From: Megascapheus bottae
Taxonomy: Eukaryota > Chordata > Mammalia > Rodentia > Geomyidae
NCBI GenBank assembly: GCA_024803745.1
Contig: JANJXV010000037.1
Coordinates: 5,035,001 to 5,099,000 of the forward strand
Direction: 5' to 3'
DNA length: 64,000 bases
Below, piece after piece: positions 11,459 to 23,423 of the stretch (positions within the stretch are counted from its first letter, which is position 1; each line of letters starts with the position of its first letter). Under the pieces are notes generated by a model, which searched no databases, had not been told where the DNA came from, and was given only the letters and a program-made list of their open reading frames with translations. The translations under genes were made by a program, and so were the position numbers.

Positions 11459-11459
<1 letters not shown>
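11379..11459 (-). repeat. L2 3'-end fragment
   Basis: CAACAAATATTTATTGAACTTTCCATGCCTGGC and CCTCATGGATCTTAAATAATAGTGAG fit the reverse complement of the L2 3' end; a CA repeat follows. Confidence 0.5.

Positions 11460-11504
<45 letters not shown>
11460..11504. repeat. (CA)n microsatellite
   Basis: About 22 uninterrupted CA units. Confidence 0.95.
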
Positions 11505-12639
11505 AAGTGAGGAAACACTGAATAAAATACATTTTGTAAGGAAGCAGAAAATCAGGGAGAACCATTGTGATTGCTTATGATTCTGTCTTTTTATCTGGTT
11601 AGAATGACCTAGGCCTTGAAGTTTATCTAAAACTAAAACTATTGTTCTTGGGATCCTCAGCTTTGAGGCATGTCTCCACCTGTAGCAGGTGGAGAGAAGG
11701 GACTGAGGCTACCTCAGCCAAAGGTAGTTTTTTCTTTATTCTGTAGGCTATGGTCTTGGAAGCATGGTGCATTGGCCTCAATTCTGGGGTGTAGGCAATT
11801 AATTCTGTCCTTCTGAAAGAGCCCAGATCTAAAATAGTCATGCCTGGATACACCCTCAGCAAGGGAGAACATTGATTAAGCTGGAAATCCCCAGGGGTGG
11901 CAGGGCAAGAACAAACAAGGCAAAATGACTCGATGAGCTGAACTTGGCATTGACATCAAGTTTTCTGACATCAAGCATCTGTAGAGACCCCAAAGATTGC
12001 ATTCACTTGTCACTCACCCACCCCTTCCAGACCTTCATTCACTGACATACTTATTTGCTTATTCAGTTCCACATCATTAAAAGGATCATCTCATAGACAC
12101 ATTCACACTAAACCCAGCCTTCCCTCCTTCCTTCCCTCCTTTCTTTCCTTCCTTCTCTTATTATGTTGAATGACTTATATATACAGGTATACATACATGC
12201 ATAGGTTTTCACTCTGTCAGTCACAGATTCAACTCTGTTGGTTAAACCCTTTTCCCAACTAGGCTTCTAGGCTTCACACGGGAACTATCAGGGGTACATG
12301 GGAATGAAGAGCAGTAAGGCAGCACTTAAGTAAACTCCACAACAAGGTGGGAAGGGAAAGGCAGCCCCCGAGGCATAGCTCATTTGTGGAGGGCTCACCA
12401 GGTGCCTTCCCAGATATCCTGTGTTGCTTCTCTTCTCCACAAAGCCAGAAGCAGGCAGACGTAGATCCTCATAGGGTATTTTGAAGAAAGAGAAAAAGAA
12501 TATCTGAGCCCAGGGCTTCACAAACAGTTTTCTGGAAAGGTCAGAGACTACCATTGGCTTTCATTCAGTCCATATCACAATGACCTGGCTCTGCTGGTGT
12601 GGGCCCAAATCAGCCATGGGCAATACTTTCAGAGAGCCC
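11505..12639. other. Intron: unique sequence
   Basis: Only a short TTCC-rich tract (12119-12155) stands out. ORFs of 79-88 codons on the minus strand have no recognisable domain. Confidence 0.5.
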
Positions 12640-12870
12640 AGTCCAGGTATTGGGGAAACTCCATCACTAATTAACCAGCAAAAAGCTGGGCTGGGGGCAT
12701 GGCTCAAGTGGTAGAGGGCCCTCTTAGTAAACAACCCAAGTGAGAGTTATTATTAAATAACAACAACAACAAAATGAACCTGGGACTGGGATATGGCTCT
12801 AGTGGTCAAGCACCCACCTAGCAAGTGCCAAGTCCCTGAGCTCCAACCTTAGTAGTACAAAAATAAGCTC
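12640..12870 (+). repeat. B1-ID remnant followed by an ID-like unit
   Basis: TTAACCAGCAAAAAGCTGGGCTGG plus GGCATGGCTCAAGTGGTAGAGGG is a B1-ID right half. 12776-12860 (GGATATGGCTCTAGTGGTCAAGCACCCACCTAGCAAGTGCCAAG) is a second, monomeric ID-like unit. Confidence 0.65.
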
Positions 12871-14284
12871 CCAAACAATGAAACCTAGCTGAGTACCAAT
12901 AAACCTTTATTTTTTGGACACTGAAAGTGGACTTTCATATAATTTTGATTTGTCATGAGGATTGTTCTTCTGATATATTTTCTCCCAAGCCATAAAAACC
13001 ATTCTTAATTTGCAGGCTGCATTTGGCCCTAGGCTATAGTTTACCAATCCTGTTTTAGATCAAAGAAATGAAAGACCTGTGCATATCTCCAGGTGCCAAT
13101 AGCAGAACTGGTTTGCAGTGGGTGCTGCTTACAATGCTTGCTTTCTCTGCTTGTGCAGAGAGGTGAGGGTAGAAAGGGCCTACACTGGGCACAGGGAAGC
13201 AGAATGAGTATAACAATTGCATTTTCTATTCTCACTAGTTTTCTGCCCCTTGAAAGAAAGGCAGGCGGACCACTAAACTAATGGACGACCTGGGATTCAG
13301 CATATGACTGGTTCCAAGCTAGTTAGGATATGCTTCCAGAGCGCACGCACAAGGCCTGGCTCATAACAAGAGCACAGTAAGTGGAAACCGAATGAATGGA
13401 TGACTGGCCTTGTAGGCCTGCTGTAATTTTGGACAGAAGCACAACAGCAGTGGATCTCTCTGTGCAGTGTGCACTCAGGCGGATGCAGGCAGTGGAGAGA
13501 GAGGCAGGAGCTCAGTTAATGGCTTGCATTAAGCCCTCTGTCCTCAGAGTTGTCCTTTCCAGCATGGGAAGACAGGCTTTCCTAACTGAAGTGTGTTGGA
13601 AGCAGACAAACAGGTGTCTGCAATATTCTTGACTATGTAGGCAGGTTTTATGATACATGCAGTTGTGCAATTTTCCACCCCAGCTTGATTGTCTTAAGGG
13701 TGAGAAGACAGAGAAAGATGGATTAGTATATCTCTCATAGCTTGTACCTTAAAACACAACCAACTATTTTTGTTTTAAATGAAAGAAAATGGCCCACTGT
13801 CTTGAGATTTCCTCTTTTATTTATTTGTTTATTTTAGAACATTGTGACTCACTAAAATTAAAATTCCTAGGCCTTCACAATTGAAATGTTATGCTACTCT
13901 TGTGGTCCTGTAGAAGCTCCCACTGAGAAAGAAGGTCTGGTTTTCCAGCTTACATCTAGAGAGGGTAGGCTACATAGTAGCTTGTTTGATAAACAAAACT
14001 GAATTATTTGCTTAAAAAAATGGATGTATGTTCAACCCAGCTAGGGACACAGAATCACTGAATCTTAGATAATGGGCCTCAGTGAGAATAGCAATTGTAT
14101 GGCACATGTGCTCCTCTTCCTACTCTTGAGCTCTTGATAGACACTGCTAATCAATCCCATTATTCTTTCCCATTGTGTTGACTGGTGCATAGGTCTCTAC
14201 TAAGTTATGCCTGTGGACAGCTGAGACGCACGCACACTTATTGTTGCTTGGGTGGGAAAAGAGAATGGGTTTGGAAAACAGTCA
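12871..14284. other. Intron: unique sequence, no gene recognised
   Basis: ORFs of 62-78 codons occur on both strands at 13.0-13.6 kb without domain or splice support. No known repeat was recognised. Confidence 0.5.
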
Positions 14285-14385
14285 GAACTTGAGTCTGAAT
14301 TAAATCCCTAAGTATACTTGCTGAGGAACTTAAAGCTACTTCCTTAGCTTCCCTAGGTCTCAGTTCCTCCACCTAAAGTGGAAAT
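14285..14385 (+). repeat. MIR remnant
   Basis: CTTGAGTCTGAATTAAATCCC, ACTTCCTTAGCTTCCCTAGGTCTCAGTTCCTCCACCTAAAGTGG matches the MIR 3' core pattern. Confidence 0.6.
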
Positions 14386-14399
14386 AAGAGCTGGGTGTG

Positions 14400-14614
14400 G
14401 GGCCAGGAGTTTGGCCTAGTGGTTGAGTGCTTGCCTAGCATGCACAAAGGCCTGGGTTCGATTCCTTGGTACCACATACATACAAAAAAACAAAGCTGGA
14501 AGTGGTGCTGAGGCTCACGTGGTAGAGCTCTAGCCTTGAGAAAGTCCAAGAACAGTGCTCAGGCCCTGAGCTCAAGCCCAGGACTGGCAAAAAAACAAAA
14601 CAAAACAACAAAAA
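14400..14614 (+). repeat. ID-dimer SINE inserted into the head of a B1-like element
   Basis: It carries two ID units with the A-box-like TGGCCTAGTGG and B-box GGTTCGATTCC in the first unit. Perfect 14-bp duplications AAGAGCTGGGTGTG lie at 14386-14399 and 14615-14628; the duplicated target is the B1-like GCTGGGTGTG head, so this is a nested insertion. Confidence 0.93.
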
Positions 14615-14935
14615 AAGAGCTGGGTGTGATAGTAGACACTAGTAATTCCATCTATAACGGAGATGGATCTAGAACGTCTTGATTTAAGGCTAGCTTGGGC
14701 AAAAAGTTAGGAGATCTTCTCTCAAGAACATCTTCTCTCAAGCTAGGATTACAGAATCCTAGCTATACAGGAGGCTGTGGTAGAAAAATCATAGTCCTAA
14801 GGCTGGCCTTGCTCAAAAAGTCTGATCCTACTTGAAAAGTAGCCGAACCAAAACGGGCTATTGGAGTGACTCTATTGTTATTGCCTAATGTGCAAAAGGC
14901 TCTGAGTTCAACTCTCATCCTTCAAAAAAAAAAAA
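14615..14935 (+). repeat. Two diverged B1-like units and an ID-like unit
   Basis: AGCTGGGTGTGATAGTAGACAC...GGCTAGCTTGGGC and a second GGATTACAGAATCCTAGCTATACAGGAGGC are B1-like; a degraded ID-like unit (GGCTCTGAGTTCAACTC) with A-tail ends at 14935. Confidence 0.6.
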
Positions 14936-15554
14936 ACAAAAAAGAAAGAATAATGTGTATGAACAATTTTCAGAGGTTGGGCACCAGGTCTGCATCCCTG
15001 AACTGAGCCTGAGTGGAGACTGGATCTGTTAGCAATCCACTTAGTCCCAGGTCTCTTCAATGATTGCAGCAGGCCTATGGAAAGCCGTATTCATGCTCAC
15101 AGAGACTGGATACTGGCAAACCACACCTTTGGAAAGCTCCAGGCTTCTCTAAAGCTCACACTTTCTTCTCACACGTTTGATACAAAAGGTCTGTTCATAG
15201 GCCTTGCCTTAGCTGCTACTAACTCTACATCTACCATATTCAGTGATGTTCAACTGGTAATGTTTTTGAGCTCAGGGGATATTTTCAATGTCTGAAGATA
15301 TTTTTTATTGACTACCCATGGCGGCGGGAGGGTGTCTACAGACAGCTAATGGCTGGAGGACAGTGATGACCTCAAAAACTCTACAATGCACCAACAGCCA
15401 GCACAGCCAGGAATCATGTGGCGTGGGTGTGAATGGTGCTAAGGTTAAAAGACCTTTTGTGTGCGCATAGATTATTCAATACCAACTGGTTGGTCTAAGT
15501 AGAAGAAACTACTAGCTTCTCAAATATTGTCCTATCACATAATCAGCATCATCA

Positions 15555-15776
15555 TCATTAATTTTAGATACTGGGATTTGAATTTAGGACTTCAAGCTTG
15601 CTTGTTCTTGCTCAGTTGGCACTCTGCCACTTAAACCACACCTCCAGCTCAGCTTTTTTTTTTAAAGTGATGGAGTCTTGAAGATATTTCTGTCCAGATT
15701 TGACCATTTTCCTCCTGATCTCAGCATCCTGAATGGCTGGGATTACAGGTGTGAGTCACTGGCGCCCAGCTAATTT
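15555..15776 (-). repeat. B1-ID dimeric SINE, diverged
   Basis: CTGGGATTTGAATTTAGGAC, GCCACTTAAACCACACCTCC, CCTGAATGGCTGGGATTACAGGTGTGAGTCACTGGCGCCCAGC are the reverse complement of the family. Confidence 0.8.
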
Positions 15777-17949
15777 CCTTAATTTTAGGTGATGAAAGTG
15801 AAGTCTTTTGGCTGGGATCGCTCTACCATGTAAGTCCCGTCAGTGCTGTGCACATGTCCCTAAGTGATCTTCCTAGCCCCCAGTTCACTGCCACCACACT
15901 ACTTTTCATTTTCTTGACCTTCCATTTCGCTTTGTGTTACCTGTTTTTCCTCCCTGCTAAGTTTCCAGTGCTCTAGGCTCCAGAGCTAAGTCATCTGAGA
16001 CACAAGCTGGGCCTTGCTCTCTTTCACCCAGGCAGGGCTGGGTCTGTCTCCTTGGTGGCTTACCTGCCTGGATTAATTGGGCAAAACAATGATGTAAAGT
16101 TGAACCTCTCCTTGCAGAAATGCTGAATCAAAGAAGCAAGCAAGATTAATTACTAACCCTGCTTAGTCACCAGAAACCAGAGAAGAACCTTTTCCTCCCC
16201 CCACTTCCCCTGCCCTCCTTGTAGGATCCTCAGCAGGGCTGAAGATCTAACTTCTGCATTAGCAACCAGAGGCCTGGCACAACTTGGCACGACGCCAGTG
16301 TTTTGCACACTTGGAACCTTGTAACGAGCAGTTCAATATTTTATGGGTTCAACATGGTATGTGTCTCCCTGGCCAACTTGGAGGGCCTCAAAGTGCAGTG
16401 GCCATGTCTATCTTGTTACCCTTGTCACCTGTGCAGCTCCATGTTTGTTCCATCCTTTTTGCTGACTGGTCACATGATGCACTGGGAGGGGCTTTGGAAA
16501 CCATGCTTAGGGCCTGCTACAAGCTCTGGGCCCTTGGTAGATAAGGATAGGAAGAGCTGGAAGGTACTTACACAGCAGAGTGGGCAAAGCACTGGCTGGG
16601 GCTTAGTCTACCACTTGGCCTCTTTTGTCCCAAGTCTTTTTTTTTTTTAATCTACATTCACTTATGGCTTTCCTCATGTAGCTTCCCAAGGGATTAGAGC
16701 TGAGAATCTAAACTAAGTGACATTTCCCTATGGGCCCTCTGGATACTGGTCAAAAGCCCTACTTTCTTCCAGACTTCTGAAATTATCCCTACTCACTGGG
16801 AAAACAAAGGAGTTTTTGGAAGCTTGTGTTCTCCAGGGCTTGCTCTAGCATCCTCACAAGTGGGTGGCTGGAGCTTCCATCTCAGCAAGAGGACCGTGCG
16901 GCTGAGGGATGGTTTAACCCAATAACAGTGAGTGATTTAGTGCCCTTTTACTGGGCCTGTCACCACTGTCAAATTATTATCTCATATACAAGCACTGCTC
17001 AGCCACTCAGAGCTATCATCAGTGTCACTCCACAAATTTAAAAACTGAAGCTCTGAGAAATTAAATAACTTGCCTGTGGTTCTAACAGTGAGTCTGTTCC
17101 CAGATCTTCATGATCCTAAAGATCATAATCTGCAAAGCTCTTGGTTTCAGGGAAGGACCTTGCCCTACACCGTCTGGGAAGGTAAGATACCTCTGGAATA
17201 GCTGGAAAATACAAGCCAGGTCAGTCAGGTGAATATGTGCTTGAGTCAAAGACGAGAAGAATCCCTACAAGAGCATCATTAATTAAACAAGAAGAGCACT
17301 TCTCCCATTATGTATCTTTAGAGGGTGCTGTTAACTAATTAAACCACCCAATACTCTGCCAGATCAATTCTGTCATTGCTATTAGCAAATGAGAACATGG
17401 CGGCTCAGACAGGACAGGAAGCTGAGACTCTCTTAGGCCTCACTGGTGATGTGTCCAGCACATTTCCTCTTGTGTTGATCATTAGTACAAACACTGGTCA
17501 CTGCACCTGAGACTCCTGCTCCAGGATGAGGCAGGAGGTTGGATATTATAAGTTCCTTCAGTCTGTTTTCTATTGTGATTAGTTTACTTGATTTGGGGAA
17601 GACTTGATCTGGGAAGGATGTGAAGTTCCATCTCTGACTCTTCTGAAAACTACTTTCTTGGCAATCCTGAGTAGAAGGCTCATGTAGATTTTTTTTTTTA
17701 GAAGACATTTGTCTCCTTCCCTTAAAGTCAGGGGTTGTCCCAGTCAGGAACGATGGCATTCCAAATACTCTGCTTAGAGAAAAATGGGGAACACAAAAGC
17801 AATGGTTGTTAAACTATTGCTGCTCCTTGCAAAGATCCTGCACGGAAAGACACGGCCTATTTTATAGATGGAGACAACGGGGCAAAATAGGCACCATGCT
17901 TGTTCCAATGCCATTTAGTTATTTGGTACCAAAGTCTCCACATAAAGCT
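15777..17949. other. Intron: mainly unique sequence
   Basis: A weak MIR-like stretch lies at 17035-17160 (AACTGAAGCTCTGAGAAATTAAATAACTTGCC). ORFs of 60-115 codons at 16.3-17.8 kb show no domain. An unusually GC-rich pocket at 16.2-16.6 kb has no promoter features I can defend. Confidence 0.5.
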
Positions 17950-18057
17950 TTTGGAAGTAGAGCTGTGGCTCAAGAAGTACAGCAGCAGCCTTGAGCAAAA
18001 AAAGCTAAGGGATAGAGCCCATGCCCTGAGTTCAAGCCCTAAAACCAGCATATGAAG
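17950..18057 (+). repeat. ID-like right half of a B1-ID SINE
   Basis: GGAAGTAGAGCTGTGGCTCAAGAAGTACAGCAGC and GAGTTCAAGCCCTAAAACC match; it runs directly into a GGA-rich tract. Confidence 0.75.
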
Positions 18058-18115
18058 GAGGAGGAAGAAGAGGAGGAAAGGAAGGAGGAGGAGGAGGAAG
18101 AGGAGGAGGAGAAAG
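18058..18115. repeat. (GGA)n purine tract
   Basis: This G/A-pure run of GGA and GAA units follows the SINE tail. Confidence 0.95.
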
Positions 18116-18325
18116 AGGCTGGTAATCCTAGCTACTCAGGAGGCTGAGATCTGAGAATTGAGGTTCAAAGCCAGCCAGGGCATCAAAGTCTGTGAGCCTG
18201 TTATCTCCAATTAACTACCACAAAACTGGAAGTGGCTCTGTGGCTCAAAATGTAGAGAGCTAGCCTTGAGCCAAAGAGCTCAGGGATAGCACTCAGGCCC
18301 AGAGTTCAAGCTCCAGAACTGAAAA
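18116..18325 (+). repeat. B1-ID dimeric SINE between two GGA tracts
   Basis: GGTAATCCTAGCTACTCAGGAGGCTGAG and AGTGGCTCTGTGGCTCAAAATGTAGAGAGC show both halves; it ends GTTCAAGCTCCAGAACTG before a second GGA tract. Confidence 0.85.
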
Positions 18326-18372
18326 GAGGAGGAAGAAGAAGGAGGAGGAGGAGGAGGAGGAGGAGGAGAGGC
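18326..18372. repeat. (GGA)n purine tract, second copy
   Basis: This G/A-pure run continues from the tail of the preceding SINE; similarity to 18058-18115 suggests the SINE landed in, or itself generated, the tract. Confidence 0.9.
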
Positions 18373-19107
18373 AGCAGCAAGAGAAAGAAAAAGCAACAGC
18401 AGCTTGCTTCACTCAGTCATTTGATTTACATTTTTAGCTTCCATTTTGTACAGAAGAAAATGAGACTCAAACCAAAGCACAACAATAATAAGAACAGACT
18501 ACCCAGGTGCCTTTGGCCTTTCCTGTATTAAGTTTCTACTAGTCTGTGTGATAGCAGAGATTTCTCATTGCACTTTTACCAATCCGGTAGTATTTCTCTT
18601 TCGTGCCTTTCATTTTCCCAGCACAGGAGCTTACCACTAGTATGTAAACCCACATTTGGAAAACTAAAGTCATTGCTTAATCACACATCAGCTTTGAAGC
18701 CATTTCTTTTTCAAGCTGAACAAATTCGGGCCTTTTTTTTTCCCTCCTGTTCTTGGCCCAAGACTGGAAGTCAGGCCTCAGGAAGGATGAGGGAGTGAGC
18801 ATGTGGCAAAGAAGCTAGGACATGGAGGCCAGCCCCAGAGTAGTGATAAGGATGTAAACAAGGAGACTGGCACGGGCAGGCAGAGGAAGATCAGTCCAGC
18901 TGGCAGTGGCCAGTGGAAAAAGGGTTAGCAGCTAAGTTATGGCAAACATGCCAGGCAGAGCTGTATGACTAATGAGTACTGTCTTTGAGCTAGAGGGGTA
19001 GTCAGGCACAAAGGAGGGAAGGACGAACTGACAGAAAGAGGTGGGGAGAGGTAGACTCCCTGACTTATGTGTAGGAGTGGGATTCCAGTGAGATAACTTA
19101 AAGAGAG
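18373..19107. other. Intron: unique sequence
   Basis: No gene or repeat recognised. Confidence 0.5.
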
Positions 19108-19345
19108 CTCATTAGCCAGACACCGTGGCTCATGCCTGAATCCTAGCTCCTCAGGAGGTTGAGATCTGACAATCACAGTTCACAGCCATCTTGGGCAGGA
19201 AAGAATGAGAGACTCTTATTTCCAGTTAACCACCAAAAAGAAGCCAGAAGTGGAGCTGTGGCTCAAGTGGTAGAATGCTAGTCTTGAGTGATAAAGCTAA
19301 GGGACAGTGTCCAGGGCCCGAGTGCAAGCCCCAGTACTGGCACGC
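19108..19345 (+). repeat. B1-ID dimeric SINE
   Basis: ACCGTGGCTCATGCCTGAATCCTAGC, TTAACCACCAAAAAGAAGCCAGAAGTGGAGCTGTGG and GTGCAAGCCCCAGTACTGGC give a full-length copy. Confidence 0.9.
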
Positions 19346-19836
19346 ATTTTTTCAAAAGCTTACTGTGTAGCAACATGCTAATACTGAGCTCCCAGAAAGC
19401 AGTACCCAGTATATAGATGCAGTGCAGCTTAAAGTAAATTTAAAAGTGATGACTGACTTGGAAAGTCATTTCACCATCCAGCATGAAATAATGTTCAGCT
19501 CATTAGGAGAAAGGTTGATGGGAAACTTGGTAGTGGATGGAACAGGCTAAGAGCAGTTCCGTTTGAATAAATATCAATAAGCAAAGAGAATCAATTAGTC
19601 ATTTGGTACCTCCTGAGGTGTTATCATATGTACTTAATCCTTAACAGGTGTCAGGATTAAAAGCAACAACAAAAAAATGGGAAGTAATAGATGTTTCTTT
19701 CCATTCTGAGGATTGAGACGAATGGATATCTACATGCAAAAGAATGAATCTGGATCCCTAACCTGACAGTATGTCCAAGTATCAACTCTAGCTGGATCAT
19801 AAATTTAAATGTAGAAGATAAAACTATAATGAGATG

Positions 19837-20245
19837 GGTTTGGTAACTTTTTGTTTGGATTAGCCTTGAAGCAGAGATTTCTGCTTCCCAATCAGCTGGA
19901 TTACAGGCATGAACCACTTCTCTCTCTCTCCCTGCCTCCCTCCTCCCCACCCTATTATGGTTTGAATTCAGGGCCTTGTGCTTGCTGGGCCCTGAGACCA
20001 TACTCTCAGCCTTATCTGCTTTTGTTACTTTTCCCAATCGGGTCTTGATTTTTTCTACCCAGACCACTTTAAGACTTCAATCAGTTATTTATACACTCAG
20101 TGTAATTGATATCTATCACTGCACCTAGCTTTTTCAGATGGGCCTTGTTAACCTTTTGCTGGGCTGGCTTCAAACTGCAATCTTCTGGATTTCTGCCTCC
20201 TGAGTAGCTAGGATTGCAGACATGAGCTACTATACCTGGCTCCCA
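19837..20245 (-). repeat. B1 and ID fragments, minus strand
   Basis: 19860-19920 (CAATCAGCTGGATTACAGGCATGAACCAC) is B1-like; 19955-20015 (GGTTTGAATTCAGGGCCTTGTGC) is ID-like; 20107-20243 (CTGAGTAGCTAGGATTGCAGACATGAGC) is another B1-like unit. Confidence 0.65.
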
Positions 20246-20319
20246 ATAGAAATCTTTGAAAACAGACTAGTTCTATTATCCAAATAATAGAACTAAAAAT
20301 TAATCAAAAATTAATCCAT

Positions 20320-21085
20320 TAATGAATGGATTGAAGTTTTCAAAGGAAATATAAGTGGCTAATAAATACATGAAGAAATATCTCATATCCTTAGTCATGA
20401 AGAGAATAGAAATAAAAATGATACCCAGATATCAAAAAATGATATTCATCTCAACTCAAGGATCAAGATGTGGGGACAAAGGAACCTTTGTACTGCTGGA
20501 GGAAATGCATATTAGTGCAGCCACTATGGAAATAAGTATGGAAATTCCTCAGGAAACTTAGGATAGGACTGGCTATGACCCCCACCATAAACTCTTGGTC
20601 ATGTATCTAAAGGAATGAAAGTCAACATATAAGAGAGACACTTGCACATCCATGTTTATTATAGCACTGTTCAATTACCAGGCTATGGAATTACCTTAGT
20701 TGCCCTAAACCTGATGGAAACATAAAATATATATAATATATACAAATGTATACCAGTATACATAATAGGTACCTAATGGAATATCATTTATCCATAAAGA
20801 ACAATGAAATTATGTCATTTGTAGGAAAATGGATGGAACTGGAGATGATCATATTTAGTGAGGTAGCCAAACTCAAGAGAAACCAGTATTTCATGCTTTC
20901 ACTCATATAAAATCTAGACAGAAAAATGATAGTGAGAATAATGTGACATGAATTTAAAAGAAAGACTGATGGGAGGAAAATCAGTGAGTGGGAGAATGGA
21001 GAGGATGATGGGGTAAATATGATTGAAGTACATTATAGATATGTATAAAACTAGCATAATAAAACTTTAAAAAGAGGGAGGAAGG
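20320..21085 (+). repeat. Older L1, ORF2 C-terminus and 3' end
   Basis: TGGCTAATAAATACATGAAGAAATATCTC, TGCAGCCACTATGGAAATAAGTATGGAAATTCCTC, ATGGAATATCATTTATCC and GGAAAATGGATGGAACTGGAGATGATCAT follow L1 ORF2 order. It is older than the copies at 29.0 and 49.2 kb, with frames broken throughout. Confidence 0.8.
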
Positions 21086-21111
21086 AGGCTAAAAAAGAGT
21101 AATGTACTATT

Positions 21112-21338
21112 CTTGCTATAATTGCTGCTAGCTACTCAGGAGGCTGATATCTGAGGATCGAGATTCAAAGTCGGCCTGGATGGGAAAGTCTGTGAGACTC
21201 TTATTTCCAATTAACCACAGAAAAAGCCAGAAGTGGTTCTGTAGCTCAAGTGGTAGAGTACTAGTCTTGAGCAAAAGGAACTTAGGGACAGCACCCAGGC
21301 CCAGAGTTCAAGGACCAGGATCGGCAAAAAATAAAAAT
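21112..21338 (+). repeat. B1-ID dimeric SINE
   Basis: GCTACTCAGGAGGCTGATATCTGAGGATCGAG and AGTGGTTCTGTAGCTCAAGTGGTAGAGTACTAG show both halves, with an A-rich tail (AAAATAAAAATAAAAAT). Confidence 0.85.
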
Positions 21339-21711
21339 AAAAATAATATACGTGACATTAATTTGGTCCAAGTACATTATATATATGTATGGAAATATCA
21401 TAAAGTACTTTATACAATTAGTATAGGCCATAAAAATGTTAAAGTCATGGCATTTTACGCTTAAAAATAAAAAGGAGTATTTAGTAGTAGGAAGTATGCT
21501 TGCCCAAATAATAAAACCTGAAGTGGATCAAGCCACTAGATGTAACTACCAGTTCTCAGGAAATAAAGGAGGAAGGAACATACTAAATAACACTTCAAGG
21601 ATGCAAGATCAGTATCTAGAATGTGGAGCTTTCAACAAGACAAATGGACATTACCAGGGATAAGGGGAGTATTTAATGTACAGAATAAAAGAGACTTTAG
21701 AAATGAATTAA

Positions 21712-22110
21712 TCTGGGATGGATTTATGGCTCCAGTGGTAGAACATCTGCTTACCAAGTACCAAGCCATAAGTTCAAACCCAAGTACACATAAGAAGGAA
21801 AAGGAAAACAGAAAAATAAGTGAAAAACAAACAAAGAAAAACATGCTTGCTCATGTCTGTAACTGGATCAGAGGCTGAGATTTGAAGAACCAGTTCAAAG
21901 GCAGCCTGGGCACAAAAACTTAGGACTCTTTTTTTTCCTTCTAACTAGAAAAAGCCAAAAGTGAAGGTGTGGGACGTATGACTCAAGTGTTAGTGTGCTG
22001 GCCTTAAGCAAAAAAGATAAGGAAGAGCTTGAGGTACTGAGTTCAAGTCCCAGGAATGGCATGTATCCACACATGTGCAGGCACATGCACACACAAAACA
22101 AAACATGAAG
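21712..22110 (+). repeat. ID-like unit followed by a B1-ID dimer
   Basis: 21712-21795 (GGATTTATGGCTCCAGTGGTAGAACATCTGC...AAGTTCAAACCC) is ID-like. 21838-22095 (GCTTGCTCATGTCTGTAACTGGATCAG...TATGACTCAAGTGTTAGTGTGC...GTTCAAGTCCC) is a diverged B1-ID. Confidence 0.7.
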
Positions 22111-22249
22111 TGTCTACCTTATTTAGATCATACTTGAACAAACCAACTATAAGGCAAATGTAGAAATTTGAACATGAACACTTAAGGTCTTCAAGACATT
22201 TGTGTTCATTTACAGATTTTGATAGAGGTATGATGTTTTAAATATATGA

Positions 22250-22332
22250 AGTGGGGCGATTGTGGTTTGAACTCAGGGCTTTATGCTTGCTTGGCAGGTG
22301 CTCTATTACTTAAACTACATCCCCAGCCCATG
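22250..22332 (-). repeat. ID-like monomeric SINE
   Basis: GTTTGAACTCAGGGCTTTATGCTTGCTTGGCAGGTGCTCTATTACTTAAACTACATCCCCAGCCC is the reverse complement of a rodent ID/tRNA-type unit. Confidence 0.75.
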
Positions 22333-22352
22333 TTAAAATACTTTTATTTTTA

Positions 22353-22832
22353 CATATTAAGTGAAGTAAGCCAGACTCAAAGGAACTTAGGCTCAATGGT
22401 TTCCCTCATTTGGCATAATCAGTAGAAACCTTGGGCTCTCCTAGCAGAGGTTTGCAATAGAACAAAATCTAGATACATAAGGCCATATAGAATGAAGCTA
22501 AATGAAAGGACCTCCAGGATATAGAAACAAAAGCCATGTAACCAGTGATTGTTGTCCTAATGTACTATGTTATCTGTCGTCTCTTTTGCTGTCCCTTGAT
22601 TATCTCATATTGTTACAGTATTTCACCTGGTTATCTGATATATTGTATATATGTGTAGTTGGTTATTTGAAGTAGGATAAGGAAGGGGGGAAAACAAGAT
22701 GAGGGGTGGGGGTGGGAGAAGGAAATGGGGACCAAGACAGGAGAAAGGGTATCAATGTTTGTGAAGTAATGAACCTTCTATCTGCTGAATATAATGTAAC
22801 CCTTGTATTAATTACAATAAAAATATGAAAAA
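22353..22832 (+). repeat. L1 3' end, 5'-truncated, lineage-specific subfamily
   Basis: It starts at the ORF2 terminus (ATTAAGTGAAGTAAGCCAGACTC) and runs through the 3' UTR to TTAATTACAATAAAAATATG. A likely target-site duplication around ACTTTTATTTTTA is seen before 22353 and after 22832. Confidence 0.88.
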
Positions 22833-22845
22833 AACTTTTATTTTT

Positions 22846-23022
22846 ATTTTTTTGCCAGTTGTGGGGCTTGAACTCAGGGCTGCTCAAGGCTAGAGCTCTA
22901 CCACTTGAGCCACAGCACCACTTCCAGCTTTTTCCTATGTATGTAGTATGGAGGAATCAAGTCTAGGTCTTTGTGCATGCTAGGTAAGCACTCTACCACT
23001 AGGCCACACTCCTGGCCCCTTA
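22846..23022 (-). repeat. ID-dimer SINE with internal deletion
   Basis: GCCAGTTGTGGGGCTTGAACTCAGGGCTGCTCAAGG lacks about 20 bp present in other copies (the GAGCACTGTCCTTGG block); the second unit to CCTGGCCCC is complete. Confidence 0.88.
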
Positions 23023-23317
23023 AATACTTTTAAAGAAACATTTACTGAAATGTTTATGAATCGAAGTATATGATATCATGGCCTGGTTTTAAAATAACAC
23101 CAGTGGGGAGCAGGTGAATATAGAGAAACCTAGAATGTAGCAACAGTAAAAGTGTCAAAGTAGCAGTCAGTACCACTTTCCATCTGGTGATTCCTCAGTG
23201 GCCCTGTGAAACTGAAGTCCAGAGTAGTCACTGGTTCATCCAGAGTGCCACCCCTAGGATGGGAAAGGGCTGTCTGGAAGCAAGGCGGCCATGATTTGTT
23301 TTTCCACACAAAATGGA

Positions 23318-23420
23318 TTTCCTTCCTTCCTTCCTTCCTTCCTTCCTTCCTTCCTTCCTTCCTTCCTTCCTTCCTTCCTTCCTTCCTTCCTTCCTTCCTC
23401 TCTCCCTCCCTCCCTCCTTT
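23318..23420. repeat. (TTCC)n microsatellite at a SINE tail
   Basis: About 19 TTCC units with a CCCT end, directly at the tail side of the following minus-strand SINE. Confidence 0.95.
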
Positions 23421-23423
23421 TCT

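Noticed and set aside
16200..16650. Possible alternative promoter or CpG island
   Set aside because: Somewhat GC-rich with ORFs of 86-115 codons, but few CpG dinucleotides and no core promoter motif.
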